A stretch of 64,000 nt of DNA from positions 90,545 through 154,544 of the forward strand of contig MEGH01000018.1 of NCBI GenBank assembly GCA_001725415.1. Direction: 5' to 3'. Both the position numbers and the translations under genes were made by a program. Source of the stretch: Pseudonocardia sp. SCN 73-27 (GTDB lineage Bacteria; Actinomycetota; Actinomycetes; Mycobacteriales; Pseudonocardiaceae). The notes under the pieces were generated by a model that made no database searches, had not been told where the DNA came from, and was given only the letters and a program-made list of their open reading frames with translations. Below are positions 1-7,060 of the stretch, in pieces (the first letter of the stretch is position 1; the number at the start of each line of letters is the position of its first letter).

Positions 1-169
1 CGTACTTGTCGTACTTCCCGTACTTGTCGTCGCAGTCGTTCCACTTGTCCTTGCCGCCGCCGTAGCCGCCCCACTTGTCGTTGTCCCACTTGTCGTTCTT
101 GTGGCCGCCGCCGTAGCCGCCCCACTTGTCGTGGTCGTAGGACTTGGAGGGGCAGGTGCTCTTGAACAT
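1..169 (-). CDS. Gly/Lys/Asp/Trp/Tyr-rich repeat protein (3' end beyond window)
   Basis: A minus-strand reading frame starts at an ATG 7 bases after a clear AAGGAG ribosome site and stays open to the window edge (56 complete codons). After a short lead with one cysteine it repeats DKWGGYGGG-type units (two full copies), then DKW and KYGKYDKY-like segments. There is no hydrophobic signal peptide at the start. The low-complexity mix of Gly, Lys, Asp, Trp and Tyr suggests a disordered, possibly sticky or assembly-prone protein, but I do not recognise a family and assign no function. The good ribosome site and the in-frame repeat argue that it is expressed. Confidence 0.65.
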   Translation of the reverse strand, partial: MFKSTCPSKSYDHDKWGGYGGGHKNDKWDNDKWGGYGGGKDKWNDCDDKYGKYDKY

Positions 170-272
170 TTGGGGGCTCCTTCTCGGTTTGTGGTGTTCC
201 TTGGCTGAGAAGAACTTTGCCCGTTTGCTGCGCGAATGTGGATCGAGTGCACCCCCGGATCCGAGGGGGCAG

Positions 273-294
273 ACCCCACTTCTCCGAAGGGGGT
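273..294 (-). terminator. Hairpin downstream of the YjbR-like gene
   Basis: Inverted repeat ACCCC(A)CTTC / GAAGGGGGT with a 3-base loop and one bulged A lies a few bases beyond the stop of the minus-strand YjbR-like gene. There is no T tract, as is usual for actinobacterial terminators. It may also separate that gene from the repeat-protein gene to the left. Confidence 0.4.
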
Positions 295-300
295 GGACGG

Positions 301-651
301 TCAGCGCGCGGTGGGGTCGCGGCGCATGTCCCAGGCGTCGACGACCAGCTCCGTGAGCCGCGCCTCGTCGACCAGGTCGAGCCGCACCATGACGAGGGGG
401 AACCCGTCGTAGCCCGGCGTGGTGAAGAACAGCTCCGGCTCGCCGAGCAGCAGCGCCTGCTTCTCCGCCTCGTCGCCGACGTAGAGCACCGCGATGTCGG
501 TGCGGATCTCGCGGCGCCTGCCGGGCTCGCGCTCCGGATAGGACCAGACGAAGCCCTTGCCGTCGACGCGGAAGTCGAACCCCTCGCTCGGGTTCTCGAC
601 GACACCCTCCAGCGACAGCGCCAGGCGGCGGACGTCGTGCTCGTCGGTCAC
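301..651 (-). CDS. MmcQ/YjbR family protein
   Basis: A 116-residue protein of the MmcQ/YjbR family, which has a CyaY-like fold. It shows the usual N-terminal helix with LALSLEGVVENPS, followed by FRVDGKGFVW, a strand-rich middle and the C-terminal YDGFPLVMVRLDLVDEARLTELVVDAWDMR segment (described in parts of 20 or fewer: the end is DAWDMRRDPTAR). Members are often annotated as DNA-binding, but the function is not firmly established. The length is normal for the family. It is a single gene transcribed away from the phosphodiesterase gene that begins 71 bases to its right. Confidence 0.85.
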   Translation of the reverse strand: MTDEHDVRRLALSLEGVVENPSEGFDFRVDGKGFVWSYPEREPGRRREIRTDIAVLYVGDEAEKQALLLGEPELFFTTPGYDGFPLVMVRLDLVDEARLTELVVDAWDMRRDPTAR

Positions 652-722
652 GCGCCCAGTATCCCTGGCAGGCCCGGCATTCCGGACCCCCGGCGCCGGC
701 GTCGCTGTGCTGGACTGGGGCG

Positions 723-1463
723 ATGGCCGTCCTCGCGCACCTGAGCGACCTGCACCTCGACGGCGGCGACCGCGCCCACGCCCGCGCCGCCCGCGTCCTG
801 TCCTACTTGGACGGACTCCCCGGACCGATCGACGCGTTCCTGGTCACCGGCGACCTCACCGACCACGGCACCGACGACGAGTACCGCGAGTTCCGCGACC
901 TGCTCGGCGACCGAACACCGTTGCTGGTGCTGCCCGGCAACCACGACGTCCGCGACCCCTTCCGCCGGGTCCTGCTGGGTGACGCCGGCGGTGACGCGCC
1001 GATCGACGCCGTGCACGACGTGGCGGGCGTCCGGGTCGTCACCTGCGACTCGACGATCCCCGGCCACAGCGAGGGCCGGCTCGCCGACGAGACCTGCGAC
1101 TGGCTCGCCGCCGTCCTCGCCGAGGAGCCGCAGCGGCCGACGCTTGTCGCGTTCCACCACCCGTCCGCAGCGCTGGACAGCCCGCCGCTCGACGCGATCC
1201 GTCAGCGCGACACCGCGCGGCTGGAGACGATCGCCGCGGCGAACCCGCAGGTCCTGGGCCTGCTGTGCGGGCACGCGCACACGGCGTCGACGACGCTGGT
1301 CGCGGGCCGTCCACTGCTGGTCGCGCCGGGCATCACGTCGGGGCTGCGACTGCCGTGGGAGGGCGGCCCGGTCCTCGACCGCGACCTGCCCCCGGGCCTG
1401 GCGTTCCACGTCGTCGAGGGCCATCGTCTGTCGACGCACTACCGCGTCCTCCCCGCCGCCTGA
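723..1463 (+). CDS. Calcineurin-like metallophosphoesterase (CpdA-type)
   Basis: A 246-residue cytoplasmic phosphoesterase of the class that includes 3',5'-cyclic AMP phosphodiesterase CpdA. All metal-binding motifs are present in order: DLH (residues 9-11), GD (43-44), GNHD (72-75), a histidine in AFHHPS, and GHAH near residue 185. The dinuclear metal site should therefore be intact. The compact length and the motif spacing fit the CpdA/Icc family, but the substrate cannot be read from the sequence. The ATG start is chosen because motif I begins within ten residues. It is divergent from the YjbR-like gene and followed by a palindromic element. Confidence 0.88.
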   Translation: MAVLAHLSDLHLDGGDRAHARAARVLSYLDGLPGPIDAFLVTGDLTDHGTDDEYREFRDLLGDRTPLLVLPGNHDVRDPFRRVLLGDAGGDAPIDAVHDVAGVRVVTCDSTIPGHSEGRLADETCDWLAAVLAEEPQRPTLVAFHHPSAALDSPPLDAIRQRDTARLETIAAANPQVLGLLCGHAHTASTTLVAGRPLLVAPGITSGLRLPWEGGPVLDRDLPPGLAFHVVEGHRLSTHYRVLPAA

Positions 1464-1469
1464 ACCTGC

Positions 1470-1527
1470 GCCGAGATGCACCTCAGCGTTCCATGACCTC
1501 GCGCACGACACTCATGTGCATCTCGGC
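1470..1527. repeat. Palindromic intergenic element, copy 1
   Basis: A 58-bp element with perfect 12-bp inverted ends (GCCGAGATGCAC / GTGCATCTCGGC) around a 34-base loop, starting 7 bases after the phosphodiesterase stop codon. The same ends recur at 1768-1821 (partly) and 11164-11223. It resembles a REP-type element and could act as a terminator or mRNA stabiliser. Confidence 0.7.
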
Positions 1528-1571
1528 ACCTCCGACTGCCGGCGTGGCAGCCGCGATGCACGATCGACGGC

Positions 1572-1761
1572 ATGACCGCCTTCCCCGATCCGGCTCGCCA
1601 CCGCCGCGGACGCGCCTGCCGTCGCGGCGATCTACGCCCCCTACGTCCGGGACACGTCGATCTCCTTCGAGACGGTCGCGCCGGACACGGCGGAGATGGC
1701 GTCGCGGCTGTCCGGGGCGGGTGACCGTTACCCGTGGCTGGGGTCCGCGTCGGCATCCTGA
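1572..1761 (+). pseudogene. Truncated, frameshifted GNAT acetyltransferase fragment (phosphinothricin-type)
   Basis: After an ATG and six codons the frame shifts by one. The new frame (from 1591) encodes RLATAADAPAVAAIYAPYV, then DTSISFETVAPD and finally YPWL, the typical first 55 residues of phosphinothricin-type GNAT N-acetyltransferases. It then stops at TGA. The acetyl-CoA-binding half of the protein (about 110 residues) is missing. The fragment lies between two copies of a palindromic element, which may mark the break points. It cannot make an active enzyme. Confidence 0.65.
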
Positions 1762-1767
1762 TCAGGT

Positions 1768-1821
1768 GGGATGCACCTCCGGGCTCCCCCGGCCCTGGCC
1801 CACGATCCTGAGGTGCATCTC
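1768..1821. repeat. Palindromic intergenic element, copy 2 (diverged)
   Basis: Inverted ends GATGCACCTC-type and GAGGTGCATC-type give a 9-bp perfect core pairing (1771-1779 with 1810-1818), extendable with one wobble. The right end continues as TCTCGG like copies 1 and 3. It lies just after the truncated GNAT fragment. Confidence 0.55.
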
Positions 1822-1948
1822 GGGTGCGGGCCGTTCCGCGACTCCGACGCAGGGATGACGTCTACATGGACGCAAGGTTGCGAACCAGTGGCCGATTCCA
1901 GAATCACAGGTACTGGCGGCGGGCGTGGGCATGTTGCAGGCTGGCCGC

Positions 1949-2143
1949 ATGTCGCTGTCCGTGCACTTCGTCAACGGTCCCGCGGACGGCCTCGACCACG
2001 TGTACACCTACCTGACGCGGCCCCTGCCCAGCCTCTACATCACCGATGTCGACGACCGGTGGCGCGCGGTCTACCGCCTGGTCGAGGGTCGGCCTCTCGT
2101 GCACGGCCGCTGGCAGTACTGCGCGGTGCGCGACCGGCGCTGA
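1949..2143 (+). CDS. Small hypothetical protein
   Basis: A 64-residue frame beginning MSLSVHFVNGPADGLDHVYTYL with strong third-position GC and no recognised domain. It reads like a small soluble alpha/beta protein: several aromatic residues (Tyr, Trp) and the segment SLYITDVDDRWRAVYRLVEG. A GTG 24 bases upstream is an alternative start. No ribosome site is obvious at either, so translation may be leaderless or weak. I do not recognise the family. Confidence 0.5.
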   Translation: MSLSVHFVNGPADGLDHVYTYLTRPLPSLYITDVDDRWRAVYRLVEGRPLVHGRWQYCAVRDRR

Positions 2144-2410
2144 CGATCACCCACACGATCAAGGTTGCCTACCGGATAGGGCAGGTCGTCATCCCCGCCC
2201 CTCCGCCGCCTGCGGTGGATCCGCGCAGCTCACACGCCCGATCGACCGCGTCCCGAAGATCCGTTCGTGACGGCTCGTTTCCTGCCCCTCCCGCGGTTCG
2301 GCGCTAGACTCCGGCCACTGTGGCCCAGGTCACCAGACGCGGCAGCGTGCTGATCGACCTCGGCGTTGGCAGCCGCGACCCGTAGTGCACGGCAAGGAGG
2401 CCGTACTCCC

Positions 2411-3403
2411 ATGAAGCTCGCTCTGTACCTGCCGAACTTCCGCACCGAGGTGACCGTCAAGGAGCTGGAGGACCTCACCGAGCTGGCCGAGGACCTCGAC
2501 TACGACTCCGTCTGGACGCTCGACCGCATCGTCGTCCCCGAGTCGTCCGACCGCGGGGAGCTCACCTACCCGTTCGGCATGATGGACGGCCTGCCCAACC
2601 AGCTGCCGGTCGCGGCGCGGGGCACGTTCCTGCAGGGCTTCCCGCTGATCCCGTGGCTCGCCGCGAAGACCACGAAGGTCCGGATCGGGATGAGCATCAT
2701 CGACACCCCGTTCCGCGCGCCCGGCGTCCTCGCCGCTGAGCTGGCGACGATCGACCACCTCTCGGGCGGCCGGCTCAACGTCGGCGTCGGGTCCGGGTGG
2801 ATGCCCGAGGAGTTCGCCGCCGCGAGCGCTGCGCACATCTTCCCGAAGCGTCACAAGCACGTCCGCGAGACGATCGAGGTCATGCAGGGTGTCTGGACCA
2901 ACGACATCTTCGAGTACCACGGCGAGTTCGCCGATTTCGAGCCCTGCGGCTTCGGCGCGAAGCCGGTCCAGAAGCCGTACCCGCCGATCTTCTTCTCCGG
3001 CCTGAAGGACCCGAAGCGGTCGGCGGCGCGGATCGCGAAGTACAACCTGTCGGGCTGGATCGGCATCCAGGACTCACCCGAGGACATCAAGAACTGGCGC
3101 AGCGCCATCCAGCGCGAGCTCGACGAGCTCGACACCAACCGTTCGGTCGACGACCTCGAGGTCTGCAGCATGCTGTGGACGGTCATCACCGACCAGGAGG
3201 TCGACCAGTCCGACCAGGGCCGCGTCACCAACCTGATGGTGGGCACCGCGGGGCAGATCACCGACCGGCTCAAGGCCTACAACGAGGCCGGGCTGACCAT
3301 GCCGCTGATCTGGCCGCCGTTCGCCGACGTCCCCGTCGCGAAGACCCTCGACGACATGAAGCGCCTCAAGGAGGAGATCCTCCCGAAGGTCAACGCGGGC
3401 TGA
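2411..3403 (+). CDS. LLM-class (luciferase-like) flavin/F420-dependent oxidoreductase
   Basis: A 330-residue TIM-barrel oxidoreductase of the bacterial luciferase-like superfamily. The ATG follows an AAGGAGG ribosome site by about 10 bases and gives the typical first strand MKLALYLPNF. Further family marks are DSVWTLDRI (strand 2), KVRIGMSIIDTPFRAPGVLA, LSGGRLNVGVGSGW and the C-terminal barrel closure around GTAGQITDRLKAYNEAGL. Actinobacterial members usually bind F420 rather than FMN, but the cofactor cannot be told here. A terminator hairpin follows. It is a single-gene unit with no pathway neighbours. Confidence 0.88.
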   Translation: MKLALYLPNFRTEVTVKELEDLTELAEDLDYDSVWTLDRIVVPESSDRGELTYPFGMMDGLPNQLPVAARGTFLQGFPLIPWLAAKTTKVRIGMSIIDTPFRAPGVLAAELATIDHLSGGRLNVGVGSGWMPEEFAAASAAHIFPKRHKHVRETIEVMQGVWTNDIFEYHGEFADFEPCGFGAKPVQKPYPPIFFSGLKDPKRSAARIAKYNLSGWIGIQDSPEDIKNWRSAIQRELDELDTNRSVDDLEVCSMLWTVITDQEVDQSDQGRVTNLMVGTAGQITDRLKAYNEAGLTMPLIWPPFADVPVAKTLDDMKRLKEEILPKVNAG

Positions 3404-3416
3404 GCTCGTCCGTCCG

Positions 3417-3447
3417 ACGGGGTCCCGGCGCGCTGCCGGGGCCCCGT
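3417..3447 (+). terminator. Terminator of the LLM oxidoreductase gene
   Basis: A 13-bp stem (ACGGGGTCCCGGC / GCCGGGGCCCCGT, one G-U pair) with a 5-base loop, starting 13 bases after the stop codon. It has no strong T run. This is a typical strong GC hairpin terminator. Confidence 0.65.
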
Positions 3448-3909
3448 TCGCGCGTCCGGCCAGTCGCGCAGGCCCCGGAACTCGTCGGCGGCGTACAGGT
3501 CGCGGTGATGCTCCCAGACCTCGGCCATGCGGCCGCCCGCCATCCGGACGACCAGCATGTTGTGGTCCTCGAGGGTCCGGCCACGGGCCTCGGCACGTCC
3601 GACGTGGTGCGCGGTCGTGCAGCCGGATGTCGTTGCCCGGCAACGTCTTCATCTCCCGCACGATGCCCACCGGGTCGGCGGTCACGGTCGCGGCGGGGAC
3701 GTCGCTGCGGGGGCGTCGTCGAGCGTCGAGGAGGCGGCGACCTTGCGGAGCGCGTTCACCTTCTCGCCGTACAAGCCCGTCATCTCGGTCGTCAGCGCGG
3801 GATCCGACTTCTCCGAGAACGGCTCCCCCGCGACGAAGCCGAGACCGCTGTTCTCCTCGGCGGCGAAGCTGTCGACGGTGACCCGCTGCTGGACGACGAG
3901 CTGGCGCAT
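3448..3909 (-). pseudogene. Chimeric relic: RibD-like reductase N-part joined to a SnoaL-like C-part
   Basis: Read on the minus strand from an ATG at 3909, the frame begins [19 protein letters not shown] and includes [15 protein letters not shown], both typical of RibD C-terminal (dihydrofolate-reductase-like) proteins. A shift of frame then leads into [17 protein letters not shown], and a further shift into [19 protein letters not shown] and [16 protein letters not shown], the end of SnoaL-like (NTF2-fold) proteins. The middle of the first gene and the start of the second are missing. A deletion between two neighbouring genes followed by frameshifts explains this best. Confidence 0.6.
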
Positions 3910-4003
3910 CGTCGCTCCTCGGGTTCGGGTGCGTGCACCCCTGGGACGGACCCGCCGCGCCCGCCTCGACATCCCACTCCCGGACCGGGCGAGAATCCGG
4001 GGT

Positions 4004-5020
4004 GTGGAGCAGCGGCTCGGTCGCGTGGAGACGTCCGACGGCACGGTCGTGGCGTACGCGTCGGTCGGCGCGGGCAGGCCGCTGGTCTACGTGTCGGGCT
4101 GGCTCACGCACCTGGAGCTGGGCTGGGCGCTGCCGGCCGAGCGGGCCTTCTACGAAGCGCTCGCCCAGGGCTGCCGGCTCGTCCGCTACGACCGCGCCGG
4201 GTGCGGGCTCTCGCCCGCGACCGACCGGCCGCCGTCGGTGGAGTTCGAGCTCGCGCAGCTCGACGCCGTCACCGCTAGCCTCGACGCGCCGTTCGACCTG
4301 ATGGGTATCTCGATGGGCGCCCCGGTCGCCGCGGCGTGGGCGACCGCGCACCCGGAGCGCGTCCGACGGCTGGTGCTCTACGGCGGTTGGGCCCGCGGCG
4401 CCGACGTCTCGCCGCCGGCGGTGCGCGACCACGTGCTCGGCCTCGTCGAGTCGCACTGGGGCCTGGGATCCGAGGTGCTGACCGACATCTTCGCCCCCGA
4501 CGCCGACGGCCCCACCCGCGCCGGAGCTGCCCGCTACCAGCGGGCCTGTTCGTCGGCGGCGACCGCGCGGGCGTTGCTGGCGCTGAGCTACGACCTCGAC
4601 GTCACCGACCTCCTCGGCCGGGTCCCTGCACCGACGCTCGTCGTCCACCGGCGCGAGGACCGGGCCGCCCCGCTCGCGCAGGCCGAGGTCCTCGCCGCCC
4701 GCATCGCCGACGCCGAGCTCGTCGTCCTGCCCGGCCGGTCGCACCTGCCCTACGCCGGTGATCGCGACGCGCTCGTCCGCACCGTCCGCCGGTTCCTCGG
4801 CCTGCCGCTGGCCCGGCGCGGTGCCGACGGGCTCACACCCCGGCAGCGCGAGGTCGCCGAGCTGGTCAGCCAGGGCTGCACCAACCGCGAGATCGCCACC
4901 CGCCTGGGCATCGACGAGCGCTCCGCCGAAGGGCACGTCGAACGTATCCTGCTGCGCCTCGGGTTCCGCTCCCGCGCGCAGATCGCCGCCTGGTACAGCG
5001 GCCGCCGCGACCTCGCCTGA
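4004..5020 (+). CDS. Alpha/beta-hydrolase with C-terminal LuxR-type HTH
   Basis: A 338-residue two-domain protein. Residues 1-265 form an alpha/beta-hydrolase fold: oxyanion region [12 protein letters not shown], the nucleophile elbow GISMG with Ser103, and a late His in [11 protein letters not shown] with an Asp in [11 protein letters not shown]. About residues 275-335 are a GerE/LuxR DNA-binding domain: [36 protein letters not shown]. This fusion suggests a one-component regulator whose hydrolase-like domain senses or cleaves a small molecule. The GTG start is chosen because upstream codons overlap the minus-strand relic. The target genes are unknown; the methyltransferase downstream (79-base gap) is one candidate. 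Confidence 0.85.
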   Translation: MEQRLGRVETSDGTVVAYASVGAGRPLVYVSGWLTHLELGWALPAERAFYEALAQGCRLVRYDRAGCGLSPATDRPPSVEFELAQLDAVTASLDAPFDLMGISMGAPVAAAWATAHPERVRRLVLYGGWARGADVSPPAVRDHVLGLVESHWGLGSEVLTDIFAPDADGPTRAGAARYQRACSSAATARALLALSYDLDVTDLLGRVPAPTLVVHRREDRAAPLAQAEVLAARIADAELVVLPGRSHLPYAGDRDALVRTVRRFLGLPLARRGADGLTPRQREVAELVSQGCTNREIATRLGIDERSAEGHVERILLRLGFRSRAQIAAWYSGRRDLA

Positions 5021-5099
5021 CGCCCGTCTCGTCCGAGCCCCCGAAGGTGGGGTGGTTCCACGCCTGACGCGCCGGCCCGCGCGTTGCAGAGTCTCCGAT

Positions 5100-5759
5100 G
5101 TGACAGCCTTTTCACCTGTTCCTGCCGGCACGTTCGAGGTCCACCGCGGGCGCGGCGCGTTCAACGCTGCGTTCTTCTCCGTGATGGGCCCCTACATCGA
5201 GTGGAACATCCGCGCCCGCAAACAACGGCTGTTCGCCGACCTCCCGCAGACCGTCGTCGAGCTCGGCTCCGGCGTCGGCGCGAACCTGCGCCACCTGACA
5301 CCCGGCACGACGCTCGTCGCCGTCGAACCCAACGTGCCGATGCACCGCGGGCTGCGCGCCGCCGCCGCCCGCCACGGCGTCGACCTCGACCTGCGTCAGA
5401 CCGTCGCCGAGCACACCGGCCTGCCCGACCGCAGCGTCGACTGCGTGATCTCCTCGCTCGTCCTGTGCACGGTCGCCGATCCGGCCGCGGTGCTCGCCGA
5501 GGTCCGGCGCATCCTGCGCCCCGGGGGCACGTACCGGTTCGTCGAGCACGTCGCCGCACCGGCTGGGACCCCGACGCGGGCCCTGCAGCGGGCGCTGCGC
5601 CGGCCGTGGGCGTGGACGTTCGAGGGTTGCTCGTGCGAGCGCGACCTCGGCGGGTCGGTGCGCGCGGCCGGGTTCGCCCGCGTCGACATCGAGCCGTACC
5701 GGTTACACAGCCCGTTCGTCTCGTTCAACACCCAGATCTGCGGGACGGCGTATGCCTGA
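5100..5759 (+). CDS. Class I SAM-dependent methyltransferase
   Basis: A 219-residue Rossmann-fold methyltransferase of the Methyltransf_11/UbiE type. Motif I VVELGSGVGAN sits near residue 50, the acidic end of strand 2 is VAVEPNVPMHRG, motif IV is SVDCVISSLVLCTV and the post-motif is ILRPGGTYRFVEHVA. The substrate is unknown; related small proteins are often annotated as phospholipid or quinone methyltransferases without proof. The GTG start (VTAFSPV) fits the domain start. It is convergent with arsI, both stop codons lying inside one hairpin. Confidence 0.85.
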   Translation: MTAFSPVPAGTFEVHRGRGAFNAAFFSVMGPYIEWNIRARKQRLFADLPQTVVELGSGVGANLRHLTPGTTLVAVEPNVPMHRGLRAAAARHGVDLDLRQTVAEHTGLPDRSVDCVISSLVLCTVADPAAVLAEVRRILRPGGTYRFVEHVAAPAGTPTRALQRALRRPWAWTFEGCSCERDLGGSVRAAGFARVDIEPYRLHSPFVSFNTQICGTAYA

Positions 5760-5774
5760 CCCTCGTCGGGTCAG
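5756..5774. terminator. Bidirectional hairpin holding both stop codons of convergent genes
   Basis: CTGACCC-TCGTC-GGGTCAG forms a 7-bp hairpin. The TGA of the methyltransferase gene is in the left arm and the TGA of arsI (as TCA) is in the right arm, so it can terminate transcription from either side. Confidence 0.5.
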
Positions 5775-6232
5775 CCGCAGCACGCTGCCGACGTCTCTGC
5801 CGGAACACCGCACTCGCAGGACGCCTGCGACGACACACCGACCGGATGGATCGACGTCGCGTCGGGTGCGTCGGCCTTGACCGTGTAGACCTCCCACGGC
5901 TCGCGACCCGGGCCGTGCACCCACACCTTGTCCTGCAGCGCGTAGCAGCAGGTCGTGTCGTCCTCGACCCGGGTGAACAGGCCCAGCGCGGACAGTCGCT
6001 CCGTGGCGGCATTCACCTCATCGGTGGTCTCGACCTCGACACCGAGGTGGTCCATGACCGTCGGTTCGTCCGACGCACCCTCGATGAGCACGAGCTTCAA
6101 CGGCGGTTCGGCAACGGCGAAGTTCGCATACCCGGGACGCCGCTTGGCCGGCTCGACGCCGAACAGCGACCGGTAGAAGTCGATCGAAGCCTCCAGGTCG
6201 GAGACACGCAAGGCCAACTGGACACGAGACAT
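5771..6232 (-). CDS. arsI: ArsI-type organoarsenical C-As lyase / CadI-like dioxygenase (copy 1)
   Basis: A 153-residue glyoxalase/vicinal-oxygen-chelate protein. ArsI uses iron and oxygen to cleave the carbon-arsenic bond of trivalent organoarsenicals; the related CadI name comes from cadmium induction. Gln5, His62 and Glu114 fall where the ArsI metal ligands are known, and the substrate-binding thiol pair Cys95-Cys96 is present (TTCCYALQDKVW). The tail adds CxC and CC motifs (CECGVPA, ACCG), which could hold metalloids. The ATG follows an AGGAG site by 5 bases. It is divergent from arsR and about 95 percent identical in sequence to the copy at 13774-14247. Confidence 0.88.
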   Translation of the reverse strand: MSRVQLALRVSDLEASIDFYRSLFGVEPAKRRPGYANFAVAEPPLKLVLIEGASDEPTVMDHLGVEVETTDEVNAATERLSALGLFTRVEDDTTCCYALQDKVWVHGPGREPWEVYTVKADAPDATSIHPVGVSSQASCECGVPAETSAACCG

Positions 6233-6303
6233 GATCGCTCCCTGTTTCGATGGATGTCGATACAGACGTTGCCCCTTGATTCGATACCTGTCAAGATAAC
6301 GGG
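6233..6303. promoter_or_regulatory. Divergent arsI/arsR promoter-operator (copy 1)
   Basis: Towards arsR, TTGCCC (6269-6274), an 18-base spacer and AAGATA (6293-6298) lie 5 bases before the GTG, a leaderless arrangement. Towards arsI, TTGACA (minus, 6289-6294) overlaps that -10. The block with TTTCGATGGATGTCGATACA and GATTCGAT is repeated almost exactly before the second arsI/arsR pair, so it is the likely ArsR operator. Confidence 0.65.
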
Positions 6304-6639
6304 GTGACCCCCTCCGACGAGTGCTGCTCACCGTTGACCGGCGAACCCCTCGGGGAGGAACGCGCCGCCGCGCTGGCGCCGATGTTCAAGGCGATGGGCG
6401 AGCCCGTCCGGCTGCGGCTGCTGTCGCTGATCGCCTCGCACCAGGGCGGCGAGGCCTGCGTGTGCGAGCTGACCGGGGTGTTCGACCTGAGCGGCCCGAC
6501 GATCTCCCACCACCTCAAGGTGCTGCGGGAGGCCGGTCTGATCACCGGTGAGCGGCGCGGGACCTGGGTCTACTACCGCGTCGCGCCCGAGCGGCTCGCG
6601 CAGGTCTCGACGCTGCTCGACCTCGCCCCCGCGACATGA
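6304..6639 (+). CDS. arsR: ArsR/SmtB arsenic-responsive repressor (copy 1)
   Basis: A 111-residue winged-helix repressor. The DNA-recognition helix lies in DLSGPTISHHLKVLREAGLI (residues 61-80) and the wing in GERRGTWVYYRV. Candidate As(III) ligands are the N-terminal pair Cys7-Cys8 and Cys52-x-Cys54 (ACVCEL), the latter matching the ELCVCDL-type metal site of classical ArsR. It should repress arsI and its own operon until arsenite binds. The GTG start sits 5 bases after a -10 box, so the mRNA is probably leaderless. The stop overlaps the arsC start (ATGA). Confidence 0.9.
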   Translation: MTPSDECCSPLTGEPLGEERAAALAPMFKAMGEPVRLRLLSLIASHQGGEACVCELTGVFDLSGPTISHHLKVLREAGLITGERRGTWVYYRVAPERLAQVSTLLDLAPAT

Positions 6640-7058
6640 CCGGGCCGTCGGGCACGCCCGAGGTCCTGTTCGTCTGCGTCCACAACGCCGGCCGCTCCCA
6701 GATGGCCGCCGCGCTGCTGCGCCGTCACGCCGCCGGCCGCGTCCGGGTCACCTCCGCCGGCTCCGCGCCCGCCGACGAGATCAACCCCGCCGTCCGCACT
6801 GTGATGGCCGAGCTCGGGATCGACCTGACCCACGAGTTCCCCAAGAAGCTCCGCACCGACGCCGTCGCGGCCGCCGACGTCGTCATCACCATGGGCTGCG
6901 GCGACGCCTGCCCGGTCTTCCCCGGCACGCGGTACCTCGACTGGCAGATCACCGACCCCGCCGGCCGCAGCGTCGACGAGGTCCGCCCCATCCGCGACGA
7001 GATCGACGGCCGCGTGCGTGACCTGCTCCGCACCCTCGTGACCGGACCGGCGGCCTGA
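6636..7058 (+). CDS. arsC: Arsenate reductase, low-molecular-weight phosphatase type (copy 1)
   Basis: A 140-residue enzyme that reduces arsenate to arsenite. The P-loop is Cys14-X5-Arg20 (CVHNAGRS), the two relay cysteines are Cys88 and Cys92 (MGCGDACPV), and Asp107 in LDWQITDPAG is the general acid. This three-cysteine pattern is that of the thioredoxin-coupled family. Actinobacterial relatives can instead use mycothiol and mycoredoxin, so the electron donor is open. It overlaps arsR by four bases and is followed two bases later by the metallophosphoesterase gene, so all are one transcript. Confidence 0.92.
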   Translation: MTGPSGTPEVLFVCVHNAGRSQMAAALLRRHAAGRVRVTSAGSAPADEINPAVRTVMAELGIDLTHEFPKKLRTDAVAAADVVITMGCGDACPVFPGTRYLDWQITDPAGRSVDEVRPIRDEIDGRVRDLLRTLVTGPAA

Positions 7059-7060
7059 CC

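Noticed and set aside
1-169. CRISPR or non-coding tandem repeat
   Set aside because: The repeats are in one open frame with a ribosome site and differ at codon positions; no spacers.
2301-2410. TAGACT as a -10 for the LLM oxidoreductase gene
   Set aside because: No convincing -35 at a suitable distance.
2797-4278. Long plus-strand frame across the oxidoreductase gene and hydrolase gene starts
   Set aside because: Out of frame with two well-supported genes and very Arg-rich; no domain.
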